Below, in pieces: positions 15,277 through 22,362 of a stretch of DNA of 24,355 bases. This DNA is from an uncultured Anaerolineae bacterium (GTDB lineage: Bacteria; Chloroflexota; Anaerolineae; Anaerolineales; Villigracilaceae): positions 1 to 24,355 of the forward strand of contig CAINXK010000308.1 of the NCBI GenBank assembly GCA_903854805.1. The letters are read 5' to 3'. Positions within the stretch are counted from its first letter, which is position 1. Each line of letters starts with the position of its first letter. A program made the position numbers and the translations under genes. Below the pieces are notes generated by a model. That model had not been told where the DNA came from. It was given only the letters and a program-made list of their open reading frames with translations, and did no database searches.

Positions 15277-15350
15277 TGGGGGCTCGTCTAATGGCAGGAC
15301 AGATGCCTCTGGAGCATCCAGTATTGGTTCGAATCCATTGCCCCCAGCCA
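15277..15350 (+). tRNA. tRNA-Gln (anticodon CUG), CCA encoded
   Basis: The acceptor stem TGGGGGC (15277-15283) pairs with GCCCCCA (15340-15346), followed by G73 (15347) and an encoded CCA (15348-15350). The D arm is GTC/GAC with TAATGGCAG. The anticodon stem is GATGC/GCATC with loop CTCTGGA and anticodon CTG at 15309-15311 (decodes CAG). The variable loop is CAGT and the T loop TTCGAAT. The T stem has one T-T mismatch (15324/15338). U1-A72 and G73 match the known GlnRS identity set, consistent with the glnS gene 450 nt upstream. Confidence 0.95.
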
Positions 15351-15352
15351 TT

Positions 15353-15385
15353 GAAATCGCCCTGTAAAGGGCGGTTTCGTTTTTA
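15353..15385 (+). terminator. Rho-independent terminator of tRNA-Gln
   Basis: GAAATCGCCCT (15353-15363) pairs with AGGGCGGTTTC (15368-15378) including one G-T pair. The loop is GTAA and TTTTT follows at 15380-15384. It lies 3 nt after the encoded CCA. Confidence 0.88.
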
Positions 15386-15733
15386 ATCACCCTTTCCCGC
15401 CATTTTTTTCGATCAGTCGTATTTTCGCACGCGTATTCCGGGTTCAAGGCATACCATCATAGCGAGAGCATACCGATAATCGATAATCGCTGGTTTGCCC
15501 GCACATGCTGTCTTTTGCAGATGGTTATTCCGCGGATGAATTTTCGCAAAATAAATACAATAAATAATCCTGCCCTATCTAGGATTTATTTGCGAAGCGA
15601 GCCACACTTGCCAGAGTTGACTCCTTTGAAGGCATAATAGGGTACCCCAATTCCGGGCATCACAGCCAGGCGATAACCTGATATTGTCAGTGTAAATACT
15701 ATTCCTAAATACCAATCTGAAATGTTAAAAGAT
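15386..15733. other. Gene-free interval with one long inverted repeat
   Basis: No supported gene is seen between the tRNA terminator and the secF terminator. The only clear structure is TTCGCAAAATAAAT (15543-15556) against ATTTATTTGCGAA (15584-15596), which pair with one bulge around a 27-nt centre. The centre holds a second partial pairing (AATAATCCT with AGGATTTATT). It lacks a T-run, so it is not a terminator. The rest is unstructured by eye. Confidence 0.5.
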
Positions 15734-15766
15734 AAAAAAAGCGCGCGCCATGATCGGCGCGCGCTT
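15734..15766 (-). terminator. Rho-independent terminator of secD-secF
   Basis: On the minus strand AAGCGCGCGCC pairs with GGCGCGCGCTT (15766-15756 and 15749-15739, 6-nt loop), followed by seven T (15740-15734, overlapping the stem base). It starts 20 nt after the secF stop. Confidence 0.9.
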
Positions 15767-15786
15767 CATATCCTACTCCGTAACAA

Positions 15787-16749
15787 TTAGACGGCCGCTT
15801 CGCTCTTGCTGCTCTTCTTGAACCAGTTGTTCCATTCACGATTTTCCCAGACCACCAGGATCGGGGATGCATTGAAGATCGATGAATAGGTACCGCTGAA
15901 GACACCCACCAGCAGGATGATCACAAAATGGCGAATGCTTTCGCCGCCAAAGAGTGCCAGTGCAAACAGGGTAAACATAACCGTTAGCTGAGTATTGATC
16001 GAACGGTCAAGCGTTTGCACTACCGAGTGGTTGACGACGGTTTCAAAATCTACGCGCCGGTAAATACTCAGATTTTCTCGGATGCGGTCGAATACCACAA
16101 TGGTATCGTGAACCGAGAACCCGATGACCGTCAGCAGCGCCGTCAAGAAGAGCGAGTCAGCCTGCCATCCCAGCGCGAAAGATAAAATGGCTTCCACACC
16201 AAGCACGACGAGCACATCATGCAGCATGGCGATCACCGCGGCGGTGCCGTAGCGGAAGGCATGTTGAATGCTTCGGAAGGCGAACCAGATATAAGCCAGG
16301 ATTGCCAGGGCAGCCAAACCAACTGCGCCGGCGGCGGCACGCGCCACTTCCTGTCCGATCGATGGATTCACCGATGTGAAGTTGAGCACAGTGACTTTAC
16401 TGCCAAAACGGGTTTCCATCTCTGCCACGATCAGACCCTTGGTGGCATCATCCATGGCTTTGGAGCGGACGGAGACGGCATCTGTGCCAAGCGGCTGTAC
16501 CACCGGGTCCTTGATTTGAAAGGCACTGGTAGCGAAATCGCCGTAGAGAGCTTTGACGTCTTCGCTGGCAGGCTGGACGCCTGAAGCAAACTGAACTTCC
16601 AGCAGCGAACCACCGGTAAAGTCAATACCCAGGGCTAAAGGACCCTCAGCAGGATTTTGTACCCAGTGGATCCCCAAAAAGATCAGGCCGGGGATGATGA
16701 TCAAAAGGGAAATGGCAAAATATAAATAGCGATTCTTGATGATATTCAT
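15787..16749 (-). CDS. secF: Protein translocase subunit SecF
   Basis: 320 aa. SecF works with SecD as a proton-motive-force-driven chaperone that pulls secreted proteins out of the Sec channel. The N-terminal helix (about 8-28) is followed by the conserved LGIDFTGGSLLEVQFASG block, a periplasmic domain, and five more helices containing GFSVHDTIVVFDRIREN and the NTQLTVMFTLFALALFGG segment. The start is set at 16749, because GGAGG lies 6 nt upstream and the longer in-frame version (to 16791) would run into the end of secD. It begins 10 nt after the secD stop. Confidence 0.95.
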   Translation of the reverse strand: MNIIKNRYLYFAISLLIIIPGLIFLGIHWVQNPAEGPLALGIDFTGGSLLEVQFASGVQPASEDVKALYGDFATSAFQIKDPVVQPLGTDAVSVRSKAMDDATKGLIVAEMETRFGSKVTVLNFTSVNPSIGQEVARAAAGAVGLAALAILAYIWFAFRSIQHAFRYGTAAVIAMLHDVLVVLGVEAILSFALGWQADSLFLTALLTVIGFSVHDTIVVFDRIRENLSIYRRVDFETVVNHSVVQTLDRSINTQLTVMFTLFALALFGGESIRHFVIILLVGVFSGTYSSIFNASPILVVWENREWNNWFKKSSKSEAAV

Positions 16750-16759
16750 GGCATACCTC

Positions 16760-18121
16760 CTACAGCCCAAACCAACGCGGGTGATCGACAATTTTGATAT
16801 TGTCCATCAAGGTGTGCAGGTAGGTGCGGGTAACGATGATGGCCGTAAACAGGCTGACAATCACGCCGAGAGCCAATGTCACCGAGAAACCTTTTACCAT
16901 GCTGGCGCCGAAAGTGTTACCGAAGATATACAGAATGGCGCAGGTGATCAGGGTTGACGAGTTTGAGTCACGGATTGAAGGCCAGGCGCGTTGCCATCCA
17001 AGATCGATAGACTGGCGCAAAGTCTTCCCGGAGCGTAACTCTTCTTTTAGCCGCTCAAAGATCAGGATGTTCGCATCGACCGCCATACCTATACTCAAGA
17101 TAAAGCCGGCGATACCTGGCAGTGTCAGAACAACCGGGATGAGCTTGAACAGCGCCAGGGAGAGCAGCGCGTATGTGATCAAAGCAAGGTCGGCGATAAA
17201 GCCTGGCACGCGGTAGTACAGCAGCATGAACAGGATCACAACGCCCAGGCCAATGGCACCGGCGAGCAGACTCTTTCTGACTGATTCTGCGCCAAGCGTG
17301 GCACCCACAGTGCGGCTTTCGGCAACCTGCACAGGAACAGGCAGGGAACCATAGCGCAGCTGAACTGCGAATGTATTGGCGGTTGCCTGAGTGTAGCTGC
17401 CGGTGATTACGCCTGAACCATCGCTGATTTGGGAGTTGATGCGTGGAGCTGAGATAACGGTTTTGTCCAGCACAATCGCGAGAAATTTATTGACATTATC
17501 GCGGGTGTAATCGCTGAATATTTTACTGCTGTCAGATTTCAACGAGAAGGCAATTTCATAGCCTCCTTGCGATGATGGCTGAACATTGACTGTTTGCAGC
17601 GAAGTGCCGGTCATGACTGTGTGGAAAACGCGGTCTTTCGCTGCAGTGGTTGTATCCGTAGCCGGTGTGGCGCTGCCCGGGTTGCCCTGGTCAGTCTTGA
17701 TCACGGTTCCATCAGCAAGCGGATTGTCTCCAAAATCGACAAATTCCAACATGCCGGTCTGTTTTACAGACGCGACTACCTCTTCCGGGTTATTGATGCC
17801 AGGAAATTCAGCCACAATGCGGCGAGGTGGGGCGACTTGCATATTTACTTCACTGACGCCCAACGCATTTACGCGGCTCTCGAGGATGGCTTTTGTAGTT
17901 TCCAGATCCTGGGCTGTAACAGTGGTACCTTCGGGAACTTCAAGCAATGCTTGCAGACCACCGCGCAGATCAAGACCCAGGCGAGTTTCCACGTTACGCG
18001 TGAAAAGTGGCTGTGAGTTGAAAGGGTTGGTGATGCTGATTGTTTTGCTCAGGTTGATCCATAAAGAAAATGCGATCAGGATGACCACAACGATCAGCGT
18101 AGTATAGGGGCGACGATTCAT
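16760..18121 (-). CDS. secD: Protein translocase subunit SecD
   Basis: 453 aa. SecD is the partner of SecF in the Sec machinery. An N-terminal helix (about 7-24) is followed by LGLDLRGGLQALLEVPEG (first periplasmic domain signature), the second periplasmic part with KFLAIVLDKTVISAPRI, and a membrane domain with GFILSIGMAVDANILIFER, the SecD functional motif, and DSNSSTLITCAILYIFG. A low-complexity Thr/Ala stretch (about 150-162) lies in the periplasmic region. GGAG sits 8 nt before the ATG. Transcription probably starts near 18173, with a hairpin in the leader. Confidence 0.96.
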   Translation of the reverse strand: MNRRPYTTLIVVVILIAFSLWINLSKTISITNPFNSQPLFTRNVETRLGLDLRGGLQALLEVPEGTTVTAQDLETTKAILESRVNALGVSEVNMQVAPPRRIVAEFPGINNPEEVVASVKQTGMLEFVDFGDNPLADGTVIKTDQGNPGSATPATDTTTAAKDRVFHTVMTGTSLQTVNVQPSSQGGYEIAFSLKSDSSKIFSDYTRDNVNKFLAIVLDKTVISAPRINSQISDGSGVITGSYTQATANTFAVQLRYGSLPVPVQVAESRTVGATLGAESVRKSLLAGAIGLGVVILFMLLYYRVPGFIADLALITYALLSLALFKLIPVVLTLPGIAGFILSIGMAVDANILIFERLKEELRSGKTLRQSIDLGWQRAWPSIRDSNSSTLITCAILYIFGNTFGASMVKGFSVTLALGVIVSLFTAIIVTRTYLHTLMDNIKIVDHPRWFGL

Positions 18122-18140
18122 GTATCGTTCTCCATAGCAT

Positions 18141-18163
18141 AAAAATACCAGCCAGAAGCTGGT
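18141..18163 (-). promoter_or_regulatory. Terminator-like hairpin in the secD leader
   Basis: On the minus strand ACCAGC (18163-18158) pairs with GCTGGT (18152-18147) around a 5-nt loop, followed by A and five T (18145-18141). It sits between the probable -10 box and the secD ATG, about 20 nt before the start codon. The stem is only 6 bp, so full termination is doubtful. It could be an attenuator or simply leader structure. Confidence 0.4.
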
Positions 18164-18179
18164 GTGATGGCAAGGAACG

Positions 18180-18185
18180 ATTATA
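18180..18185 (-). promoter_or_regulatory. Probable -10 box of secD
   Basis: Minus-strand TATAAT (18185-18180) lies about 59 nt before the secD ATG, giving a leader of about 50 nt. The extension position reads CG instead of TG, and no clear -35 is seen. Confidence 0.5.
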
Positions 18186-18281
18186 CCGCTAATTGTGGCA
18201 GTACGGGAGGTTATTTTGATGAAATGGAAGTCAGCTGAATTTTAACCCTGCTGACCAAGCCGGCAGCCCGACCTTTTTTGA

Positions 18282-18665
18282 TTAATAACTCGCGATAAAA
18301 TCGAGCGCAAGCTCCAAAACTTGTTCAAGTGTAAGATCGTCGGTTTTGATATAAAGATCTGCATGCTCACGGGCATGCAGCAGACGGCTGTGTTGTTCGG
18401 CCCAATCAGTTTCGGTCCAATTAAATTGGCGTCGCATAAGGGTCACCGAATAGGAAGCATCCAGGTAGATCAATATATCCGGATTGGCAATCCGCTTCCA
18501 CATATCCTTGACATAAGAATGTTCCTGAGCAATGTGCCTGGTTCTGACCCCGTGCTCAGCCAGGCCGGCGATCAACGTTGATTTTCCCGAGGCGCATACC
18601 CCAACGATCCCAACCAATGGACCTTTTTGATCGGCAGGCTGATCAGGATTGTTATTCATTGTCAT
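18282..18665 (-). CDS. Small P-loop NTPase/kinase-like protein
   Basis: 127 aa. A Walker A loop is clear in VGIVGVCASGKSTLIAG (G22 to T30, GKS at 27-29). Then come HIAQEHSYVKDMW, the Walker B-like strand PDILIYLDAS (62-71), an Arg-rich lid-like RRQFNWTETDWAEQ and HADLYIKTDDLTLEQVLELALDFI. This order resembles nucleoside/nucleotide kinase-like P-loop proteins of the AAA_18/dCK type, but it is shorter and the substrate is unknown. Its start overlaps the end of the RCK gene by 14 nt, so it is translated from the same mRNA. A second ATG 6 nt later (18659) is equally possible. No ribosome-binding site is visible, which fits coupling. Confidence 0.75.
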   Translation of the reverse strand: MTMNNNPDQPADQKGPLVGIVGVCASGKSTLIAGLAEHGVRTRHIAQEHSYVKDMWKRIANPDILIYLDASYSVTLMRRQFNWTETDWAEQHSRLLHAREHADLYIKTDDLTLEQVLELALDFIASY

Positions 18666-19719
18666 GCAACAAGTGACTGAGCTGTTCGGGTCCGCCCAGC
18701 ACCCCGATCATGTCGCCACTGGTCACCACGCGGCTGTCGGTTGGGTGCATCTGGGTCTCGTGGTCGGAGCGCAGGAAAACAATATTGAGGTGGTAATTAT
18801 CTTCTATATATCCAATTGGTCGCCCGGCCAGGGCAGAGCCTTTTAAAATGGTCATACGGGCCAGGCTTAATTGCTGCCCTTCAATTGAAATTGGATTGGT
18901 GACATCCATGCCAGTCGCGGCGGATGCAAAAACGGGCGCTGCCATTTCGGTCGCGCTCAGGGCCGTGAAGCCGAACTGATCGTGCAGCGATTTGGCGAAA
19001 TACGCATCGAAAATTCGGATGACCACCTGGATTTTTGGGTTTATACTGCGCGCCTTCAGGGCTACCTGCAAATTAATGGCGTCATTTTGGATGCACAGAA
19101 TGATGGTTTTGGCAGCTTTTACCCCGGCTGCTTCCAGGGCTGCCAGGCGGGTTGCGTTGTCCTGTATGACCGGGATATCCATTTCTTGCACCGAACTAAA
19201 AAGATCAGCGCTCGGATTAGACTCGATCACGACCACATTCTCTCCCATTTCATGGAGTTTATTAACAACGTGAAAGCCCAGGTGGCCCAGGCCAACCAGC
19301 ACGGTGTGTTTGTTATAAGTAGATGCAACTGCCATTTCCCACTCCTTGCTGCGTGCGCGTCGATTGAAAAGTAATATTCCAAAATCTGCCAGGCCCCTTG
19401 CAAGTGTGCCTACTCCGATCAGTGGCATAAGAAAGAAGAAGCCTTGTAAAAAAGGGTGTTTGGGGAAACTGCCGCTGGATTGTAAGAATGTCAGGGAAAG
19501 TATGAGATAGACAGCTTCAGCCAGGCTATTTACCGGTTCGTGTAGTTGAGCAGCCGCGAAAAAATAAATGCTTCCCAGCCCGAGAATGGTGACTGAAAAA
19601 AATAAAACCGGTCCTCGAAATTCTTTCAAGAGCACAGATGTATCGCGCACGCTGGCTTTCCACGAGCGCGGGATGTAATCTGAGATGTGTTTTCTGTGCC
19701 TAGCCGCCATTTTTAACAT
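18652..19719 (-). CDS. RCK/TrkA-domain channel-like membrane protein
   Basis: 355 aa. Two membrane helices (about 36-56 and 91-116) flank a pore-loop-like segment. They are followed by an RCK N domain with the nucleotide-binding glycine motif LVGLGHLGFHVV (141-152) and acidic Glu166, and an RCK C domain (LARMTILKGSALAGRPIG to GVLGG). The arrangement is that of MthK-type K+ channels, but the place of the TVGYG filter reads LTFLQSSGSFP (about 76-86). Ion selectivity is therefore doubtful. It may be a sensor or a channel of other specificity. The start overlaps the end of the phosphatase gene by 20 nt (or 11 nt for ATG 19710). The third gene overlaps its own end. Confidence 0.8.
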   Translation of the reverse strand: MLKMAARHRKHISDYIPRSWKASVRDTSVLLKEFRGPVLFFSVTILGLGSIYFFAAAQLHEPVNSLAEAVYLILSLTFLQSSGSFPKHPFLQGFFFLMPLIGVGTLARGLADFGILLFNRRARSKEWEMAVASTYNKHTVLVGLGHLGFHVVNKLHEMGENVVVIESNPSADLFSSVQEMDIPVIQDNATRLAALEAAGVKAAKTIILCIQNDAINLQVALKARSINPKIQVVIRIFDAYFAKSLHDQFGFTALSATEMAAPVFASAATGMDVTNPISIEGQQLSLARMTILKGSALAGRPIGYIEDNYHLNIVFLRSDHETQMHPTDSRVVTSGDMIGVLGGPEQLSHLLHDNE

Positions 19720-20419
19720 TGATGGGCAAGCGGACCGTCATGCGCCGCACATCATCGCCGGTGCGCTGCATTACACGCAGCACCACCACGCTGATATCGT
19801 CCACCGGACGGTTATCATCCAGCCGCATGGCCTGTGCCAACAGAGCGTCAGCCAGCACCTGCGGTGTCGGTTCACTCTCTTCCAACAAACCTCGCAAGGT
19901 GGTGCCCACGTCCATGGGGGTGCCGCGCCGGTCGCCGGCGTGTACCAGCCCATCTGTGTACAATACCAGGGTCAGACCCATTTCGATCGGGATTTCGGTA
20001 ATGATTGGCTTTATATTGCGAGCTGTCCCAATCGAGCGGCTGGGCTCGTTGATACATTCGATAGTTTCGCCGTGAGCGATGTAGATGGGTGCCTCGTTGT
20101 TACGCGCCATCACTATTGTTTCGCTGGTCAAGTCAACCGAGATGATGTTCAGCGTACTGGAGACTTTGCCATCACGTTCTGAAAATAAATAATCTGAAGC
20201 TGCGCGTGCAGCCGCACCGTCGCGGACACCCTCGGCAAGTAAACCAATCACCCGGCGCACGACCATCATCGAGATCACCTTGGCGCCGCGCCCGGACGAT
20301 TGCCCATCGGCCAACACCACGGAGAGCCCACCACCAGGTCGTTCAACGACCTCCAGCGTATCACCGCTTTCGGAAACTGCGTATTTATTGATCTTGGCTA
20401 CCGCAATTTGAATTTCCAT
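19700..20419 (-). CDS. SpoIIE/PP2C-type serine phosphatase
   Basis: 239 aa, single-domain SpoIIE-family phosphatase. It has VVLADGQSSGRGAKV (Asp38-Gly39, first metal site), a central STLNIISVDLTSETIVMARNN sheet, LVLYTDGLVHAG (Asp155-Gly156) and VDDISVVVLRV (Asp207-Asp208), in the order of the PP2C metal-binding motifs. There is no sensor (PAS, GAF), receiver or membrane segment, so the signal must come from a partner. The family usually dephosphorylates anti-sigma antagonists or other Ser/Thr phosphoproteins. The substrate here is unknown. First gene of a three-gene overlapping operon with the RCK protein and the P-loop protein. An extended -10 lies directly before the ATG. Confidence 0.85.
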   Translation of the reverse strand: MEIQIAVAKINKYAVSESGDTLEVVERPGGGLSVVLADGQSSGRGAKVISMMVVRRVIGLLAEGVRDGAAARAASDYLFSERDGKVSSTLNIISVDLTSETIVMARNNEAPIYIAHGETIECINEPSRSIGTARNIKPIITEIPIEMGLTLVLYTDGLVHAGDRRGTPMDVGTTLRGLLEESEPTPQVLADALLAQAMRLDDNRPVDDISVVVLRVMQRTGDDVRRMTVRLPINVKNGG

Positions 20420-20425
20420 ACCTTA

Positions 20426-20434
20426 ATTCTAACA
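20426..20434 (-). promoter_or_regulatory. Extended -10 directly before the phosphatase gene
   Basis: Minus-strand TGTTAGAAT (20434-20426) ends 6 nt before the ATG at 20419, so the first transcribed base should fall at or beside the A of ATG. A leaderless mRNA is predicted. Further upstream, TCTGTG-T-CACAGA (20491-20503) is a short palindrome that could bind a regulator. Confidence 0.5.
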
Positions 20435-20705
20435 TAACCCGTACTGCTCCCGACAAGGAAAAAGGGTGTCGCGAAAAATCCAGGCTTGGGTCTGTGTCAC
20501 AGATTTTTGTGGTTTTTCAGGTCAGATGCAATCGATAGCTTTCCCGAGCTATTTTGCCCCCTCTCAAAATAACGTTAAACCGGTTTCAAGCGCGAGTTGA
20601 GCAAACCTGCTTGATCTAAATTCGAGCGTCTACCCCTGGTATGCGCCGGGAACTTCAAGGATAATTGGGATGTTTGTGCGAAGTGATTTATTCAAAGGCT
20701 CCAGA

Positions 20706-21359
20706 TCAGGTTTCCACAGTGTCGGATGGTATTTCTGCGATGATTACCATAACAATGCTATTCTCGACCAGTTCATTGACAAGGGTTACCTGAAAACCGG
20801 CTTGCTGAAAAAACAACCTGAATTTATCCTCCAGGTTTTCGGCGATATTTTCAGTTTGGCCGGTAAACCGGAAAAGCCATTTTGCAGCCCGGTCTAACAC
20901 CGTTTTGCCTGTGATCCAGGCCATCGGGACCACTACCAGCCGCCCGCTGGGTTTAATCACTCTCTGCAGTTCCGCCAGGCTGCGCACATCAAAAATGTAC
21001 TCACTCGGAAAGGTGATGACAGCGCCATCGAAGCTGTGCGCGGCAAAAGGCAGGGCTTGGGCCAGTCCGCACGATAATGCCGGGGCAAGCCGGTTCCTTG
21101 CCATATTTGCCAGCGCAATCTGCGCCATCTGCCGGCTTTCATCCAGCCCAAAGCTAACGAAGCTGCTCCGCGATAACTCAACCTGCAAATGACCGGTTCC
21201 AAATCCAATTTCAAGCACACGCGGCCCACGGGTATGTGCCAGGATTGCTTTGCGCCAATGTTCCCAGCGCCCAACCGAAACAAGCGCGGCTACGAAGTCA
21301 TAGGTCCAGGCCAGCTCGTGGTAGAAATAATGGAAAAAGATCTTCAATAGTTTGCGCAA
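20706..21359 (-). CDS. Class I SAM-dependent methyltransferase
   Basis: 217 aa, Methyltransf_11-like fold. Motif I is PRVLEIGFGTGHLQ (about 46-59), followed by an acidic strand end FGLDESRQM, then GLAQALPFAAHSFDGAVITFPSEYIFD (motif II region) and the RVIKPSGRLVVVPMA strand typical of small-molecule methyltransferases. The substrate is unknown. The first 30 residues are basic and aromatic (FFHYFYHELAWTYDFV), as in UbiE-like enzymes. The start is TTG at 21359, since no earlier or nearby ATG exists before motif I and only a weak GAGAA lies upstream. It begins 40 nt after the terminator of the YtxH gene, so it has its own transcript or depends on read-through. The stop is TGA at 20706. The 286 nt between it and the phosphatase gene contain no supported gene. 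Confidence 0.85.
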   Translation of the reverse strand: MRKLLKIFFHYFYHELAWTYDFVAALVSVGRWEHWRKAILAHTRGPRVLEIGFGTGHLQVELSRSSFVSFGLDESRQMAQIALANMARNRLAPALSCGLAQALPFAAHSFDGAVITFPSEYIFDVRSLAELQRVIKPSGRLVVVPMAWITGKTVLDRAAKWLFRFTGQTENIAENLEDKFRLFFQQAGFQVTLVNELVENSIVMVIIAEIPSDTVET

Positions 21360-21400
21360 ATTTCGATTCTCAGGTAAAGCGTTTTGATTTAAAGTAAAAC

Positions 21401-21436
21401 AAAAAAAGGGCCTGACTTATGCAGTCAAACCCTTTC
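21401..21436 (-). terminator. Rho-independent terminator behind the YtxH gene
   Basis: The stem pairs AAAGGG (21405-21410) with CCCTTT (21430-21435) and an inner TGACT (21413-21417) with AGTCA (21423-21427). On the minus strand it is followed by seven T (21407-21401). Confidence 0.75.
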
Positions 21437-21451
21437 GTCAAATCAGTATTT

Positions 21452-21823
21452 CTATTCAGCTGGGGCTTCGATTTCGGTTTTCTTGGTGCGTCCGGTGGCT
21501 TTTTTGACACTTTCCACCGTGGTTTCAACCAGTTCTTCACCACGTTTGCGGGCTTTGAGGGTAATTTCTTCACCCTGGGCCAGTGCCTGTCTGGATAATT
21601 CTTCGGCTTTGTGACGGGCATCAATTGCTGTTGCTTCGGCATACTTCCAGGCCTCTTCAGCCTCGGCAGTTGCTTTATCGCGCAGTTCAATTGAGCGTTC
21701 TTTAATCACGGCGCGTGTTTCTTCGCCTGATTGCGGTGCGAACAGCAGGGCAGCTACGGCTCCCGTTAGACCACCGACAATAAAACCTACTAAAAAAGCG
21801 CCAAATTCATCACGTTCAGACAT
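21452..21823 (-). CDS. YtxH domain-containing protein
   Basis: 123 aa. It begins with a hydrophobic, glycine-rich segment (FGAFLVGFIVGGLTGAVAAL, 7-26) followed by LLFAPQSGEETR, the YtxH (gas-vesicle-like) signature, and then a long Ala/Glu/Lys-rich helical coil (about 40-115). Such proteins are small membrane-associated stress proteins with no defined biochemical activity. AAAGGAG lies about 9 nt before the ATG. It is co-transcribed with the membrane protein 38 nt upstream, a pairing also known from Bacillus-type general-stress operons with DUF948 proteins. Confidence 0.85.
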   Translation of the reverse strand: MSERDEFGAFLVGFIVGGLTGAVAALLFAPQSGEETRAVIKERSIELRDKATAEAEEAWKYAEATAIDARHKAEELSRQALAQGEEITLKARKRGEELVETTVESVKKATGRTKKTEIEAPAE

Positions 21824-21861
21824 TATATATCTCCTTTCGTTTGCATGCTAAGATTCAGAGT

Positions 21862-22311
21862 TTATTTTTTCTTCATTCCGATCATTTCGAACATTTTCTG
21901 TAGGCCTGCGAGGTAACTGTTCATTTTCACCACCGGCTCGACCAGGTTTTCACTTAAGAATTGGGTGGTACCGCGCAATGTGGCGATGGTCTCATTGGTT
22001 GCGTCAAGAATCGGTTTGATCTCGTTGTTCAAGAGGTTGATCAGGCTGGCGATCTGGACAATGAGTACCACCAGTGCAGCGCCAATCACCAGGGATTCGA
22101 GCGCCATAAAGATGATGAATATGTCGCGGACATTTTGGGTCGTACCAGCGTCACGGGTTAGCCCATAGACTGCCAGCACAATCAGCCCCAAAAATATGAA
22201 TGCCGCAATGCTGATCGTGATGGTTAACTGGCGGTTGCGACGCTCAATTTCCTTGTCTACGTCTTGCGAGGAAGGTAGGGAAGGGGGAGTTGGTAGTTGT
22301 GTATCTGCCAT
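21862..22311 (-). CDS. DUF948-like membrane protein
   Basis: 149 aa. A polar Pro-rich N-terminus (about 1-20) is followed by two hydrophobic helices (about 30-50 and 62-90). After that comes an amphipathic coil LINLLNNEIKPILDATNETI with a heptad pattern, similar to DUF948 proteins, and a C-terminal KKK. The function is unknown; the family is thought to be envelope or stress related. The start at 22311 is preferred to the longer in-frame version (22362) because a perfect extended -10 lies directly before it, inside the longer frame. It forms an operon with the YtxH gene. Confidence 0.75.
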   Translation of the reverse strand: MADTQLPTPPSLPSSQDVDKEIERRNRQLTITISIAAFIFLGLIVLAVYGLTRDAGTTQNVRDIFIIFMALESLVIGAALVVLIVQIASLINLLNNEIKPILDATNETIATLRGTTQFLSENLVEPVVKMNSYLAGLQKMFEMIGMKKK

Positions 22312-22317
22312 GAATTC

Positions 22318-22326
22318 ATTATAGCA
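22318..22326 (-). promoter_or_regulatory. Extended -10 directly before the DUF948-like gene
   Basis: Minus-strand TGCTATAAT (22326-22318) is followed by GAATTC and then ATG. Initiation 7 nt after the box would begin at the start codon, so a leaderless mRNA is predicted. No ribosome-binding site exists in the six bases. Confidence 0.65.
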
Positions 22327-22362
22327 TAAGACCAATCCATGCATATAGCCTGTTCGTATCAT

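Noticed and set aside
16750..16791. Longer SecF start at 16791
   Set aside because: It would overlap the secD coding end. The ATG at 16749 has an ideal GGAGG at 6 nt and begins with a normal SecF N-terminus.
17586..18107. 173-codon plus-strand frame opposite secD
   Set aside because: Composition is dominated by Ser/Arg/Val runs typical of antisense frames, and secD is complete on the other strand.
19685..20182. 165-codon plus-strand frame opposite the phosphatase gene
   Set aside because: His/Gln-rich antisense translation with no motif, while the opposite strand has all PP2C metal motifs.
20670..20897. 75-codon plus-strand frame across the 3' end of the methyltransferase
   Set aside because: No ribosome-binding site, no recognised domain, and it overlaps a clear methyltransferase on the other strand.
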